Source: Devosia subaequoris
Lineage (GTDB): Bacteria; Pseudomonadota; Alphaproteobacteria; Rhizobiales; Devosiaceae
Assembly: GCF_014197055.1 (NCBI RefSeq)
Contig: NZ_JACIEW010000004.1
Span: 62,001-126,000, forward strand
DNA: 64,000 nucleotides
Reading direction: 5' to 3'
Below the pieces are notes generated by a model. That model ran no database searches and was not told where the DNA came from. It saw nothing but the letters and a program-made list of their open reading frames with translations. The position numbers and the translations under genes are program-made. Below, in pieces: positions 20,932 through 30,529 of this stretch (position 1 is its first letter; each line of letters opens with the position of its first letter).

Positions 20932-21768
20932 ATGCCTGAAAAAGTCAATCTCAAAGGCTATTTCGAGCGAATCGGATTTGCCGGCTCCATCGCGCCGACC
21001 CTCTCCACGCTGGATCTGCTGCACGCGCTGCATCCGGCCGCCATTCCCTTTGAGAACCTCGGGCCCCTGCTGGGAGAGCCCGTGCGGCTCGATCAGCCGA
21101 GCCTTGAGAAGAAACTGCTTACCGACAGGCGGGGCGGTTATTGCTTCGAGCATAATCTGCTGTTCATGCGCATGCTGGAAGATCTCGACTACACCGTGCG
21201 GCCGCTGCTGGCGCGGGTGGTCTGGACCAATCCGGACGGGGCCAGCCTGCCACCGAGCCACTTGCTTTTGCTGGTTGAAATCAACGGGCAGAACCACATT
21301 GCCGATGTGGGTTTTGGCGGACTTACGCTCACCACGCCGCTGCGCTTGCGGGCCGAAAGCGCCCAGGCGACACCGCATGAAACCTTCCGCCTGACCGGCG
21401 GCGATCCGGACTGGACGCTGGAGGTCAAGCTCGCCGATGACTGGCGTCCGGTTTATGTATTCAACCTCGACCAGGTCAGCCTCGACGATATCGCCTCGAT
21501 CAACCAGAAGACAGCAGGCGACCCGGCCTCGCCATTCACCCATGAGCTGCGGGTGGCTCTGGCACCCAGCGGCAAACGGTTCAAGCTGCACAATACCAAA
21601 TTCACGCGCCTACCCACCGGCGAAGAGGCCGAATATCGCGAACTCTCGACCCTCGATGAAATCAAACAGGTTCTGACCACCGATTTCGGCATCAGTCTGC
21701 CCCAGGACGAGCGCCTCGACAGTGCGCTTTCGGGCCTGTTGGCGCCCAATCCGGCACCTGCGACCTAG
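20932..21768 (+). CDS. nat: Arylamine N-acetyltransferase
   Basis: Transfers acetyl from acetyl-CoA to arylamines, hydrazines or related amines. 278 residues. The catalytic triad is complete: Cys71 in RRGGYCFEHN, His110 in PPSHLLLLV, Asp125 in IADVGFGG. PFENL near residue 40 is also characteristic. First of a closely spaced rightward run (NAT, YdeI-like, DUF1697, ribokinase) with 4-base spacing to the next gene; physiological substrate unknown. Confidence 0.95.
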   Translation: MPEKVNLKGYFERIGFAGSIAPTLSTLDLLHALHPAAIPFENLGPLLGEPVRLDQPSLEKKLLTDRRGGYCFEHNLLFMRMLEDLDYTVRPLLARVVWTNPDGASLPPSHLLLLVEINGQNHIADVGFGGLTLTTPLRLRAESAQATPHETFRLTGGDPDWTLEVKLADDWRPVYVFNLDQVSLDDIASINQKTAGDPASPFTHELRVALAPSGKRFKLHNTKFTRLPTGEEAEYRELSTLDEIKQVLTTDFGISLPQDERLDSALSGLLAPNPAPAT

Positions 21769-21772
21769 GGCC

Positions 21773-22369
21773 ATGGCGCCGGTCAGTGTCCCAACGGACA
21801 AGCTCCGGGAATTTGTCGATTTCGACGCCTTCTATGTCTGGCTGGCGGAAAACCACGATCAGGCCGACGAGATCTGGATCCGCATCTTCAAGAAGGCGTC
21901 TGGCAAGCCCACCATCTCCGCGGTGGAAGCGATCGATGCGGTGCTGTGCTGGGGCTGGATCGACGCGATCAAGAAGAGCTGGGACGCGGAAAGCTTCGTG
22001 CAGCGCTATTGCCCGCGGCGCCCCAAATCGGTGTGGAGCCAGGTCAATCGTGACAATGTTGCCCGGCTGATCGAGCAGGACCTGATGACCGAGCATGGTC
22101 TCAAACATGTCGAAGCGGCCAAGGCCGATGGCCGTTGGGACGCCGCCTACAGGACCAATCAAGATCCACCCGATGATCTTCTTGCCGCCATCGCCGCCAA
22201 TCCGGCCGCGCAGGCGACCTATGAGAGGCTGTCCTCGCAAAACCGCTTTGCCCTGACCTTCCGGACCATCTCGCTCAAGACCGAAGCCGGCCGGAAAAAG
22301 CGCATTGCGGACTATGTGGCCATGCTCGCGCGGGGTGAAACCATCTATCCGCAAAAGGCGAAATCATGA
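21773..22369 (+). CDS. YdeI/OmpD-associated family protein
   Basis: 198 residues from the ATG at 21773, immediately after the NAT stop. Recognisable family segments: FYVWLAENHDQADEIWIRIFKK, AIDAVLCWGWIDAIKKSWD, FVQRYCPRRPKSVWSQVN and the lysine-rich end AGRKKRIADYVAML. Cytoplasmic; family members are linked to resistance to cationic peptides in some bacteria but the biochemical activity is unknown. Its stop overlaps the next gene's ATG by four bases. Confidence 0.88.
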   Translation: MAPVSVPTDKLREFVDFDAFYVWLAENHDQADEIWIRIFKKASGKPTISAVEAIDAVLCWGWIDAIKKSWDAESFVQRYCPRRPKSVWSQVNRDNVARLIEQDLMTEHGLKHVEAAKADGRWDAAYRTNQDPPDDLLAAIAANPAAQATYERLSSQNRFALTFRTISLKTEAGRKKRIADYVAMLARGETIYPQKAKS

Positions 22370-22908
22370 GCCATGTCTGGGGCGCCTTCCTGCGCGGTAT
22401 CAATCTGGGCAATCGGCGCATGAAGATGGCCGATCTCAAGCAGTGTCTGGAGGCCGCCGGCTTTGCCGAGGTCAAGACCATAGCCGCCAGTGGCAATGCC
22501 CGGATCTCGGCCAGCGGCGCGGAAGACACCATCAAGCCCAAGCTCGAAAAGGCTATCGAGACCCGGTTCGGTTTTCCGGTCGGCGTGGTGCTGCGCGCCC
22601 GGGACGAGCTCGAGGCGATGCTGGACGATCACCCCTTCGGCATGCTCGACCGCAAGGCCGATTTCACCCGACATGTGCTGATGTTCGACCAGCCGCTGCC
22701 CGAGGGCATCGGGCTCGAAAGCCTGCCGGGCAACACCGAAATCCTGCGCATTGATCCGCGCGAGATCTATATTGCGGCCTACCGCCAACCCAATGGGCGC
22801 TATACCGAGCATGTCGAAGAGGTACTCAAGCCACTCTATGACAGGATCGGCACGTCCGATCTCGACACGATGCGCAACTGGAACACGATAGAGAAGATTC
22901 TGAAATGA
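22366..22908 (+). CDS. DUF1697 domain protein
   Basis: 180 residues covering a single DUF1697 domain: AFLRGINLGNRRMKMADLKQ at the N-terminus, ASGNARISASG in the middle and the conserved tail TSDLDTMRNWNTIEKIL. Function unknown; often found in loose operons like this one. Overlaps the preceding and following genes by four bases each (ATGA), so translation of the run is probably coupled. Confidence 0.9.
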   Translation: MSHVWGAFLRGINLGNRRMKMADLKQCLEAAGFAEVKTIAASGNARISASGAEDTIKPKLEKAIETRFGFPVGVVLRARDELEAMLDDHPFGMLDRKADFTRHVLMFDQPLPEGIGLESLPGNTEILRIDPREIYIAAYRQPNGRYTEHVEEVLKPLYDRIGTSDLDTMRNWNTIEKILK

Positions 22909-23801
22909 TCACCATTTTCGGCTCCACCAACCTCGATCAGATCGGCACTGTCACGCGCCTGCCAAAGCCGGGCGAGACCGTTGCTGGCGGCACTTTCTCG
23001 ATGGCGCCGGGCGGCAAGGGCGCCAATCAGGCGCTGGCGGCGCGGCGGGCGGGCGCCGAGGTGCTGCATGTCTCGGCGGTGGGGGACGACGCTTTTGCCG
23101 ATCTGGCGACCGCGCTGCTCAAGGACGGCGGGGTCGATCTTAGCCAATTGCGCAAGACCGAGGCGGCAACCGGCATCGCCATGATCTTTGTCGATGCGGC
23201 CGGCGAGAACGTCATCGCCATTCTGCCCGGCGCCAACGGTACCATTAACGCCGAGGACGCCGAGCGCGGTCTCGCCAATCTCTCCAGCTCAGACACACTG
23301 CTGGTGCAGCAGGAAGTGCCCCAGGCAGCGACCCGCAAGGCGCTGGAAATGGCCCGCGAGGCGGGCGCGCGCTCGATCCTCAATACCGCGCCCTTCCTGC
23401 CCGACACCGAAAAGCTGGCGCCTTTGGCCGATATCGTGGTGGCCAATGAGACCGAGTTTTCGCTGCTCACCGGGCGCCCGATCGAGGAGCTCGGCATGGC
23501 CATGCAGGATTGGGTCAACCGCACGGGCCGCACCATTGTGGTCACTCTGGGCGCAGATGGCGCCCGCGCGCGCACGCCGGACGGCCCTATTTCGGTTGCC
23601 GCGCACAAGGTCAAGCCGGTCGATACGGTCGGCGCCGGCGACACGTTTTGCGGCTATCTGGCGGCCGGGCTCGATGCCGGCCATTCACTCGAGGCCGCGC
23701 TACGCCGCGCCGCCGTCGCGGGCAGCCTGGCCTGTCTCAAGCCCGGCGCACAGCCGGCCATTCCGATGAAATCGGATGTCGATGGGGTCGTTGGCGCCTG
23801 A
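22905..23801 (+). CDS. rbsK: Ribokinase (PfkB family)
   Basis: Phosphorylates D-ribose (or a related sugar) to the 5-phosphate for entry into the pentose phosphate pathway. 298 residues. PfkB motif 1 PGGKGANQALAARRAGAEV and motif 2 with catalytic Asp in DTVGAGDTFCGYLAAGL are intact; NETEFSLLTGRP also matches ribokinases. No ribose transporter is adjacent, so the exact sugar is inferred. Last gene of the rightward run, converging on grpE. Confidence 0.9.
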   Translation: MITIFGSTNLDQIGTVTRLPKPGETVAGGTFSMAPGGKGANQALAARRAGAEVLHVSAVGDDAFADLATALLKDGGVDLSQLRKTEAATGIAMIFVDAAGENVIAILPGANGTINAEDAERGLANLSSSDTLLVQQEVPQAATRKALEMAREAGARSILNTAPFLPDTEKLAPLADIVVANETEFSLLTGRPIEELGMAMQDWVNRTGRTIVVTLGADGARARTPDGPISVAAHKVKPVDTVGAGDTFCGYLAAGLDAGHSLEAALRRAAVAGSLACLKPGAQPAIPMKSDVDGVVGA

Positions 23802-23827
23802 ACCGTCACCACGCCGCGCAGTGCAAC

Positions 23828-23853
23828 AAAAAAGGGCGCCGCACGGCGCCCTT
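23828..23853 (-). terminator. Rho-independent terminator of grpE
   Basis: AAGGGCGCCG-CA-CGGCGCCCTT stem; leftward it runs into six T. It may also stop rbsK transcription from the other side. Confidence 0.8.
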
Positions 23854-23876
23854 CTCAATTCTCAGCTCAACCCGCC

Positions 23877-24479
23877 TCAGGCGCTCTTGTCGATGCCGTC
23901 CACATCGTCACCGGCCTCGGGCGCCGGTGCAGCAGCAGCGCCGCCCTTGGCCACGCCGACCATAGCGGGCCTGAGGACGCGATCGCCAATGGCAAAGCCT
24001 TCCTGCACCACCTGGACCACCGTGCCTTCGGGCACTTCGGTATTGGGCACTTCGAACATGGCCTGGTGCTTGTGCGGATCGAATTTCTGACCCGCGGCCT
24101 CGATCGGCTTGACCCCATGCTTGGCCAGCAGGCGCTGCATTTCACGGTCGGCGAGTTCGATGCCGTCGATCAGGCTCTTGAGCGCCCCATCGGCGGTTTC
24201 GCGCGTTTCGGCCGGGATCACCACCAGGGCGCGGCTGAGCGCATCGGTGGCGGTCAGCATGTCGCGGGCAAAGCCGGCAATGGCGTAGGTGCGGGTATCG
24301 GCAACATCGCGCTCGGTGCGCTTGCGCAGATTTTCCATCTCGGCATGGCTGCGCAGCACGCGATCCTTGAGCTCGGCGTTTTCGGCCTTCAACGCTTCAA
24401 CGGGATCGACTTCCGTGGCTTCGGTTTCCGGGTTTTCGGTTTCCGGCGTTTCGCCCTGGGCGGCGTTTTCGTCGCTCAT
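23877..24479 (-). CDS. grpE: Nucleotide exchange factor GrpE
   Basis: Co-chaperone that releases ADP from DnaK and acts as a thermosensor. I start at the ATG at 24479 ([10 protein letters not shown]) because GGAAGAAG lies just upstream; 200 residues. Acidic disordered N-terminus, long coiled coil (about 35-90: [27 protein letters not shown] is the family core, given here in part), then the beta domain with [14 protein letters not shown] and [22 protein letters not shown]. Downstream of hrcA in a heat-shock pair. Confidence 0.95.
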   Translation of the reverse strand: MSDENAAQGETPETENPETEATEVDPVEALKAENAELKDRVLRSHAEMENLRKRTERDVADTRTYAIAGFARDMLTATDALSRALVVIPAETRETADGALKSLIDGIELADREMQRLLAKHGVKPIEAAGQKFDPHKHQAMFEVPNTEVPEGTVVQVVQEGFAIGDRVLRPAMVGVAKGGAAAAPAPEAGDDVDGIDKSA

Positions 24480-24558
24480 TCGGTCTTCTTCCGTATTCAA
24501 TGAAAAACTCTTGCCCGCCATATCGGCCAAGCGGCACGAAGTTTCAAGCGCATGGTGC

Positions 24559-25641
24559 TCATTTGCCGCGCTTCCGGGCCATCAGCGAGGAAATCACATT
24601 GGCGGTGTAGTCGACCACCGGCACGATGCGGGCGTAGTTGAGCCTGGTGGGCCCGATCACCCCGAGCACACCGACGATGCGGTCATTGGCGTCCTTATAG
24701 GGGCTGAGGATCACCGAAGAGCCCGAGAGCGAGAACAGCTTGTTTTCCGATCCGATAAAGATGCGCACACCCTGCGCGCGTTCGGCGTCGCCCAGCAGGT
24801 CGAGCAGCCCGTCCTTGCTTTCCAGCTCGTCGAACAGCTGGCGCATGCGCATCAATTCGTCGCTCGCCATGGTGTCGTTGATCAGATTGGCGCGGCCCCG
24901 CACGATCACCGTGGGCGCGCTGCTGCCGCCCGGCTCCGCAAGTGTGGCAATGCCGGCGTCCACCAGTTTCTGCGTCAGCTCGTCCAGTTCCGCCCGCTGC
25001 TCGGCCCGGCGCTCATGGAGCACTTTTCGGGCCTCTGCCAGGGTGCGCCCCACGACATAATTGGCGAGGTAATTACCGGCTTGCTGCAGGGCGCTGGCGG
25101 TATAGCCAGGCGGCAGGTCGAGAATGCGGTTTTCGACCTGGCCATCATCGCCCACCAGGATCGCCATGGCACGCGTGGGGTCGAGTCGCACGAATTCGAT
25201 GTGCTTGAGCACCATATCAGCCTTGGCCGCGATGACGACCCCGGCACCCTGGCTAAGGCCCGAGAGCAGGGATGAGGCCTCGGTCAACACGTCCTCGACC
25301 TGGGCATTGCCGGCGGTGCCCTCGATATGGCGGGCAATGTGGCTGCGTTCCGTCTCATCGACGGCGCCGATCTCGAGCATGGAATCGACAAAGAACCGCA
25401 AGCCCTGCTGAGTCGGGGCGCGCCCCGCCGAGGTGTGCGGCGCCGCAATCAGCCCCAGATCCTCCAGGTCCGCCATGACGTTGCGGACGGAGGCGGGCGA
25501 GAGTTCGACCTGCAGCAGGCGGGAAAGATCGCGCGATCCCACTGGCATGCCGGTATCGAGATAGCGCTCCACCAGCCGCCGGAAAATGTCCTGGCTGCGG
25601 GCGTTGAGTACCGAGAGGAAGTCTTCGGCCGGTCTGGTCAT
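24559..25641 (-). CDS. hrcA: Heat-inducible transcription repressor HrcA
   Basis: Represses groESL/dnaK-type operons by binding CIRCE elements, with GroEL modulating activity. 360 residues. N-terminal winged helix ([38 protein letters not shown], then [16 protein letters not shown]) and GAF-like middle and C-terminal region ending [21 protein letters not shown] found no CIRCE repeat in front of hrcA itself. Co-directional with grpE (79 bases between them) and divergent from rph. Confidence 0.95.
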   Translation of the reverse strand: MTRPAEDFLSVLNARSQDIFRRLVERYLDTGMPVGSRDLSRLLQVELSPASVRNVMADLEDLGLIAAPHTSAGRAPTQQGLRFFVDSMLEIGAVDETERSHIARHIEGTAGNAQVEDVLTEASSLLSGLSQGAGVVIAAKADMVLKHIEFVRLDPTRAMAILVGDDGQVENRILDLPPGYTASALQQAGNYLANYVVGRTLAEARKVLHERRAEQRAELDELTQKLVDAGIATLAEPGGSSAPTVIVRGRANLINDTMASDELMRMRQLFDELESKDGLLDLLGDAERAQGVRIFIGSENKLFSLSGSSVILSPYKDANDRIVGVLGVIGPTRLNYARIVPVVDYTANVISSLMARKRGK

Positions 25642-25743
25642 AATGGTTTGATTAAACTCGTCGACTTTAACCCTGACCCTTCATTTAGGCCCTTGTTCCC
25701 CATCCGCCAAGCGTCGGGCGCTTGTGAGCGGGCCGCTTGAGGG

Positions 25744-25758
25744 TTAAGAGGCGGTTAA
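25744..25758 (+). promoter_or_regulatory. CtrA-type site upstream of rph
   Basis: TTAA-GAGGCGG-TTAA exactly fits the TTAA-N7-TTAA pattern recognised by the cell-cycle regulator CtrA. It lies 23 bases before the rph start in the divergent hrcA/rph region, which also has an inverted pair TTAACCCT...AGGGTTAA. Binding is inferred. Confidence 0.45.
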
Positions 25759-25781
25759 TTGCAATAGAAACTGGAATCACG

Positions 25782-26498
25782 ATGCGGCCTTCCGGCAGAC
25801 AGCCAAGCGACATGCGGGCAGTAACCCTTGAGCGCAATGTGGCCATGAAGGCGGAGGGCTCATGCCTGATCGCGTTCGGCAATACCAAGGTGCTGTGTAC
25901 GGCATCGGTCGAAACCAGCGTACCGGGCTGGTTGCGCGGCAAGGGCCAGGGTTGGGTCACTGCCGAATATGGCATGTTGCCCCGCGCCACCGGCTCGCGC
26001 ACCCGCCGCGAGGCTACCGCCGGCAAGCAATCGGGCCGCACTCAGGAAATCCAGCGCCTGATCGGCCGCTCCCTGCGCGCCGTTGTGGATCTCGAGGCCC
26101 TGGGCGAAGTGCAGATCACCTGCGATTGCGATGTGCTCGAAGCCGATGGCGGCACCCGTACGGCTTCGATCACCGGCGCCTATGTGGCGCTTTGCGACGC
26201 CATCGCCTGGATGGATGAGCGCAAGCTGACCAAGGGCAAGGCGCTGATCGACAGTGTTGCTGCGATTTCCTGCGGCATCTATCGCGGCACTCCGGTACTC
26301 GATCTCGACTATCTCGAAGATGTGGAAGCCGAGACCGATGCCAATTTCGTGATGACCGGCGCCGGCAAGTTCGTGGAAATCCAGGGCACGGCCGAAGGCG
26401 CGCCTTTTTCCCGCGATGAACTCGACAGCCTGATGTCGCTGGCCGAAAAGGGCATTGGCGAATTGAGCGCCATGCAGAAATCGGTGCTGGGCGCATGA
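25782..26498 (+). CDS. rph: Ribonuclease PH
   Basis: Phosphorolytic 3'-5' exoribonuclease trimming tRNA precursors. From the ATG at 25782, 238 residues beginning [19 protein letters not shown], the standard N-terminus. [35 protein letters not shown] and [18 protein letters not shown] are diagnostic. Its TGA overlaps the following 49-codon ORF by four bases. First gene of rph-smORF-rdgB-hemW. Confidence 0.97.
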   Translation: MRPSGRQPSDMRAVTLERNVAMKAEGSCLIAFGNTKVLCTASVETSVPGWLRGKGQGWVTAEYGMLPRATGSRTRREATAGKQSGRTQEIQRLIGRSLRAVVDLEALGEVQITCDCDVLEADGGTRTASITGAYVALCDAIAWMDERKLTKGKALIDSVAAISCGIYRGTPVLDLDYLEDVEAETDANFVMTGAGKFVEIQGTAEGAPFSRDELDSLMSLAEKGIGELSAMQKSVLGA

Positions 26499-26644
26499 GC
26501 GCGGCACCGTCCAGGCGCGAGCAGGCCGAGGCGCGAAAGTCCGAGCCGGGACTGGACGTCGCGCTAAAGTCCCCGCGTCCGGATTGCGCGATCTGGAATG
26601 ACATTGCCCGCGCCCTTGGCGCCAAACCGGAGCAGAGCAAGTGA
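26495..26644 (+). CDS. 49-residue small protein between rph and rdgB
   Basis: ATG at 26495 overlaps the rph TGA (ATGA) and its TGA overlaps the rdgB GTG start (GTGA), so it fills the gap exactly and is coupled on both sides, the layout of a real gene. The first half is charged and probably disordered ([16 protein letters not shown]); the second half reads [16 protein letters not shown] with a Cys and a Trp. I do not recognise a family. Alternative: a coupling spacer without a functional product. Confidence 0.6.
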   Translation: MSAAPSRREQAEARKSEPGLDVALKSPRPDCAIWNDIARALGAKPEQSK

Positions 26645-27288
26645 ACACCATTCCCCGCCTCCATGCCGGCGACCGTCTCTGCATCGCCACGCACAATGCC
26701 GGCAAGCTGCGGGAATTTCGCGAGCTGTTCGAGCCCTTCGGCCTCCAACTGGTGTCGGCGGGCGAGCTGGGCCTGCCCGAACCCGAAGAGACCGGCACGA
26801 CTTTCGCCGAAAATGCCCGCACCAAGGCACATGCTGCCGCCAGGGGCGCAAACATGCTGGCGCTGAGCGATGATTCGGGCCTGTGCGTCGACGCGCTGGG
26901 GGGAGATCCCGGTGTTTATACCGCCGACTGGGCCGGGATACCGCGCGATTTCAACCATGCCATGAAACGGGTGGAAGATGCGCTGCAGGCCGCGGGCGCC
27001 AATACGCCCGGTCAACGGGGCGCGTCGTTCAATGCCACGCTGTGCCTGGCCCATCCCGATGGGCGCGACATGCTCTATGTCGGCAAATGCGAGGGCACGC
27101 TGGTCTGGCCGCCGCGCGGCGATCAGGGGCATGGCTATGACCCGATGTTCATGCCCGACGGATACGACATCACCTTTGGCGAGATGGCGGCCGAGGCCAA
27201 GCATAATTGGTCGCCGGGCGAACAGGGCCTGTCGCACCGCGCCCGCGCCTTCGGGCAATTCGTGGAGAACCAGATTGACCATGGCTAG
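26641..27288 (+). CDS. rdgB: dITP/XTP pyrophosphatase (RdgB/HAM1)
   Basis: Hydrolyses non-canonical purine triphosphates (dITP, XTP), cleaning the nucleotide pool. GTG start at 26641, 215 residues. Substrate-binding IATHNAGKLREFRELF, ETGTTFAENARTKA, the acidic site LSDDSGLCVDALGGDPGVY, and the C-terminal GYDPMFMPDGYD...LSHRARAF are all conserved. Overlaps hemW by eight bases; rdgB-hemW adjacency is widespread in proteobacteria. Confidence 0.96.
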   Translation: MNTIPRLHAGDRLCIATHNAGKLREFRELFEPFGLQLVSAGELGLPEPEETGTTFAENARTKAHAAARGANMLALSDDSGLCVDALGGDPGVYTADWAGIPRDFNHAMKRVEDALQAAGANTPGQRGASFNATLCLAHPDGRDMLYVGKCEGTLVWPPRGDQGHGYDPMFMPDGYDITFGEMAAEAKHNWSPGEQGLSHRARAFGQFVENQIDHG

Positions 27289-28435
27289 CGCCAACGACCT
27301 CTTTGGCGTTTATATCCATTGGCCCTTCTGCGCGGCCAAATGCCCCTATTGCGACTTCAATAGCCACGTTCATCGCGGGCCCTTCGATGAAGACGCCTTT
27401 GTCGAAGGCTATCGGCGCGAGATCGCCCATATGGCCTCGCTGTCCTCCGGGCGGCTGGTGCAGTCGATCTTTTTCGGTGGCGGCACCCCGTCACTGATGA
27501 GCCCCAAAGCCGTTGGCGCCGTGCTGGATGCCATTGCCGGGGCATGGCAGATCGACAGCAAGGCCGAGATTACGCTTGAGGCCAATCCAACCAGCGTCGA
27601 GGTCGAGCGGTTCAAGGGCTTTCGTGCCGCCGGGATCAACCGGGTGTCACTGGGCGTGCAGTCCTTGCGCCCCGGCCCGCTGGCCGAACTGGGCCGCCGG
27701 CACACGGTCGAGGAAGCGGTGGCGGCCGTGCGCATCGCCCAATCGGTGTTCGAGCGCTCCAGCTTCGACCTCATCTATGCGCGCCCCAAGCAGACGCTGG
27801 AAGATTGGGAGGACGAGCTCAAGGAGGCCATCTGGCTGGCGCGCGGGCATCTCAGCCTCTACCAGCTCACCATCGAGCAGGGCACGCGCTATTTCGACCT
27901 GCATCGGGCCGGCAAGCTCAAAATGCCCGATGAGGATCTGGCCGCCGATTTCTACGAAATGACGCAGGAACTGACCGCGGCTGCGGGCATGCCGGCCTAT
28001 GAAATTTCCAACCATGCCGTGCCTGGTCAGGAAAGCGAGCACAACATGCTCTATTGGCGCTATGGGGAATATGCCGGCATCGGCCCGGGTGCCCATGGAC
28101 GGCTGATGGTCAATCATCAGCGCCATGCCACGGCCACCGAGAAGCTGCCTTTTGAATGGCTGAAACTGGTCAACGAGTTCGGCCATGGCATGACCACGGA
28201 TGACGTGCTGACCTGGGAAGAACAAGGCGATGAGTTCCTGGTCATGGGCCTGCGCCTCAAAGAAGGCATTTCCCCCACCCGCTTCATGTCGATTTCCGGC
28301 CGCGGCATTTCCGAAGCCCAGATCGCCGCGCTCAAGGGCTATGGCTTTGTTGAAACCCTGCCCAATGGTAATATCCGCGTGACCGACAAGGGTTTTCCGG
28401 TGCTCGATGCCGTGGTGGCCGATCTGGCGGCATAG
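27281..28435 (+). CDS. hemW: HemW-like radical SAM protein (haem chaperone)
   Basis: 384 residues from the ATG at 27281, inside the rdgB end. The radical SAM cluster motif is C17-x3-C21-x2-C24 (FCAAKCPYCDF), the form seen in HemW and HemN; FFGGGTPSLM follows. The extra N-terminal cysteine motif of true coproporphyrinogen dehydrogenase HemN is absent, so HemW (haem trafficking) is preferred over the older annotation. YEISNHAVPGQESEHNMLYW and GIGPGAHG are HemW-typical. Confidence 0.93.
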   Translation: MASANDLFGVYIHWPFCAAKCPYCDFNSHVHRGPFDEDAFVEGYRREIAHMASLSSGRLVQSIFFGGGTPSLMSPKAVGAVLDAIAGAWQIDSKAEITLEANPTSVEVERFKGFRAAGINRVSLGVQSLRPGPLAELGRRHTVEEAVAAVRIAQSVFERSSFDLIYARPKQTLEDWEDELKEAIWLARGHLSLYQLTIEQGTRYFDLHRAGKLKMPDEDLAADFYEMTQELTAAAGMPAYEISNHAVPGQESEHNMLYWRYGEYAGIGPGAHGRLMVNHQRHATATEKLPFEWLKLVNEFGHGMTTDDVLTWEEQGDEFLVMGLRLKEGISPTRFMSISGRGISEAQIAALKGYGFVETLPNGNIRVTDKGFPVLDAVVADLAA

Positions 28436-28466
28436 TGCTGACCGGCGTGCCTGAACAGCTGCATGG

Positions 28467-29285
28467 TCACGCCGGGGCCAGATCGCTCACATCATAGGTC
28501 CAGACGCGGAAGGCGGTCAGTTGATGCGGGCCGAACGAGGTTAGTAGCGGTACGTCTGCGGCGTCGCGTCCGCGCGCCACCACGATCCGACCGATACGGG
28601 GCTTGTTGTTGCGTGGATCAAAGGTGATCCACCGTCCGCCCAGATAGACTTCCATCCAGGCACAGAAGTCATCCGGGGATCCGATCGGCACCCCGATATC
28701 ACCCAAATAACCATTGATGTAGCGGGCCGGTATATTCATGCAGCGGCACAGTGCAATGGCCAGATGTGCATAGTCCCGGCACACCCCGATTTCCTCGCGA
28801 TAGGCGTCGTGCGCGCTGCGGGTGGAACTGGCAGTCTTGTAGTTGAAGGCCAGCCGGTCATGGACGAAATCGCATATCGCCTGCACCCGCGTCCAGCCCG
28901 GCGGCGTCTGCCCGAAAAGGTCCCAGGCGACCTGGCTCAATTCGTCCGTCTCGCAATAGCGGCTGCCGGCCAGATAGACCAGGCAATCATCAGGCAGCTC
29001 GGGCACCGGGACTTCCTCGGCCGAAAGATCGACCGGGTCGGGCAGGCCATCATCCTCGATGGTGCAGTCGCTCCAAATGGTAAAATCACCCTCGGGCGCC
29101 ACGAAGCGGCGGCAGACATTGCCGAACAGGTCCACATAACTGGTCGTATCGACGCTCGGGGTGGTGACCAGGCGTTCAGTCACGCGAATGTCGGGCGCCC
29201 GCGCCCGCTCGGCGGACATCATCGAGATCATCGGGGTCGGCCGTGGGCATGTTACGGTGATGTCGTAGCCAAGGCGTATCAACAT
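28467..29285 (-). CDS. Transglutaminase-like family protein
   Basis: From the ATG at 29285, 272 residues. Beta-rich N-terminal half (about 1-140), then a papain-like fold with the catalytic Cys in EIGVCRDYAHLAIALCR, His/Asp region DDFCAWMEVYLGGRWITFDPR. The family includes peptidases and amidases rather than true transglutaminases. It is paired with a second transglutaminase-like gene just upstream (45 bases), probably one transcription unit. Substrate unknown. Confidence 0.85.
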   Translation of the reverse strand: MLIRLGYDITVTCPRPTPMISMMSAERARAPDIRVTERLVTTPSVDTTSYVDLFGNVCRRFVAPEGDFTIWSDCTIEDDGLPDPVDLSAEEVPVPELPDDCLVYLAGSRYCETDELSQVAWDLFGQTPPGWTRVQAICDFVHDRLAFNYKTASSTRSAHDAYREEIGVCRDYAHLAIALCRCMNIPARYINGYLGDIGVPIGSPDDFCAWMEVYLGGRWITFDPRNNKPRIGRIVVARGRDAADVPLLTSFGPHQLTAFRVWTYDVSDLAPA

Positions 29286-29330
29286 ATCGGCGTCCTGTTC
29301 CAAAAGCTGTCCGGGCAACCGCGGCTGGCG

Positions 29331-30242
29331 TCAAAGCGCTGCCGCGGTGTCCTGCAAGTCGTGCGTGTCCTGCATGTCCGTTACATTGACCTGCACGGTC
29401 ATACCGGCAAAATCGCTGGCTTGGCCGGTGTGTGTGCCCCAAAGCGGAATGGCCTGAACAGGATCGCGCGCAACGCCCACCCGGATCAGGTCCCGGTTAC
29501 CGATAATGCCGTTGGTCGGATCGAACTCGACCCAGCCGGCGCCGGGCAGGAAGACCTGCGCCCAGGCATGGGTCGCACCGCCCCCCAGATTTTCTGCACC
29601 GGCCCGCATGGGCACATAAATATAGCCCGTCACGAAGCGAGCGGCAAAGCCAAGGGCGCGCGCAGCCTCCATCATCAGCAGGGCAAAGTCGCGGCATGAG
29701 CCCGATTGACTGGCCAATGTCTCTGCCGGCGTCTGCGTGCCGCGATCGATCCGCCGCCGATAGGCGAAGTTGGCATGGACGGCGTGGGTCATGCGTTCCA
29801 GGATATCGGCCGTATCGCGCGAACTGGCGCCATCAACAAACCGGCGCGCCCACGCCATCGTCACGCCCCCGTCATCGGCATACTGCCGGACCCGGAGGGC
29901 GGCCAGGTCGGGGAGGATTTCGTCTTCATAGTCGAAAGGCCACGTGGCCGCGTCAGCTTCCCCGCGAAATTCGAGGGGCATAAGCCGGGTATGATCGAGC
30001 ACGATGCTGGTTTCGAACCGCAATTGGGTCGACATCGTCTCGAACTGGGCCACGGCGACGCAATTGCCGAAAACATCGTGGATCCAGTGCAGATCGCTTG
30101 GCTCAGGCGAGACAGACAGGCTCGACTGCAGCAGGCGCTGGTCGTAGCTGTCCCGCGGCCGGAACAGGATGCGATGCGCACCGAACCCCACCGGCTGATG
30201 ATAGGTGTAGTGGGTGATATGGCGCACCTTGAGGATGGTCAT
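29331..30242 (-). CDS. Transglutaminase-like protein with N-terminal beta domain
   Basis: 303 residues from ATG 30242 (MTILKVRHITHYTYHQPVGF, the standard start of the bacterial transglutaminase N-terminal domain). Catalytic Cys in SQSGSCRDFALLMMEAARALG, His in GGGATHAWAQVFLPGAGW, Asp in VEFDPTNG. Such proteins often occur with alpha-E and circularly permuted ATP-grasp genes; those partners are not in this window. The 287 bases upstream to the nuclease gene hold nothing I can identify. Confidence 0.88.
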   Translation of the reverse strand: MTILKVRHITHYTYHQPVGFGAHRILFRPRDSYDQRLLQSSLSVSPEPSDLHWIHDVFGNCVAVAQFETMSTQLRFETSIVLDHTRLMPLEFRGEADAATWPFDYEDEILPDLAALRVRQYADDGGVTMAWARRFVDGASSRDTADILERMTHAVHANFAYRRRIDRGTQTPAETLASQSGSCRDFALLMMEAARALGFAARFVTGYIYVPMRAGAENLGGGATHAWAQVFLPGAGWVEFDPTNGIIGNRDLIRVGVARDPVQAIPLWGTHTGQASDFAGMTVQVNVTDMQDTHDLQDTAAAL

Positions 30243-30529
30243 GCCCGCGCCCGCCCCCCTATGGGACGGCACATTTCGGGCCAATACCCGCGGGCGTCCA
30301 AGGCAAAGGGGCTGCCCCGGCGCCAATGTGCGCCAGGTTGCGGCCATTCTCTAGATTGCATGATGCGTGTCCAATCGGTGTCGTCGCGCCACCCATGCGG
30401 GCGCAACGCGTCAAGGCACCATATCACGGCAAGCTGGCCGCACCGAACGGATTGTCAGCGCGGTGGCGAGAGCAGCAGCGGGCTGCCGAAAGACATAAGT
30501 CGGGGCACAGCCCGCTCAGTCTTGCTGTT

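Noticed and set aside
25642..25781. CIRCE operator in front of hrcA
   Set aside because: No TTAGCACTC-N9-GAGTGCTAA or close variant on either strand.
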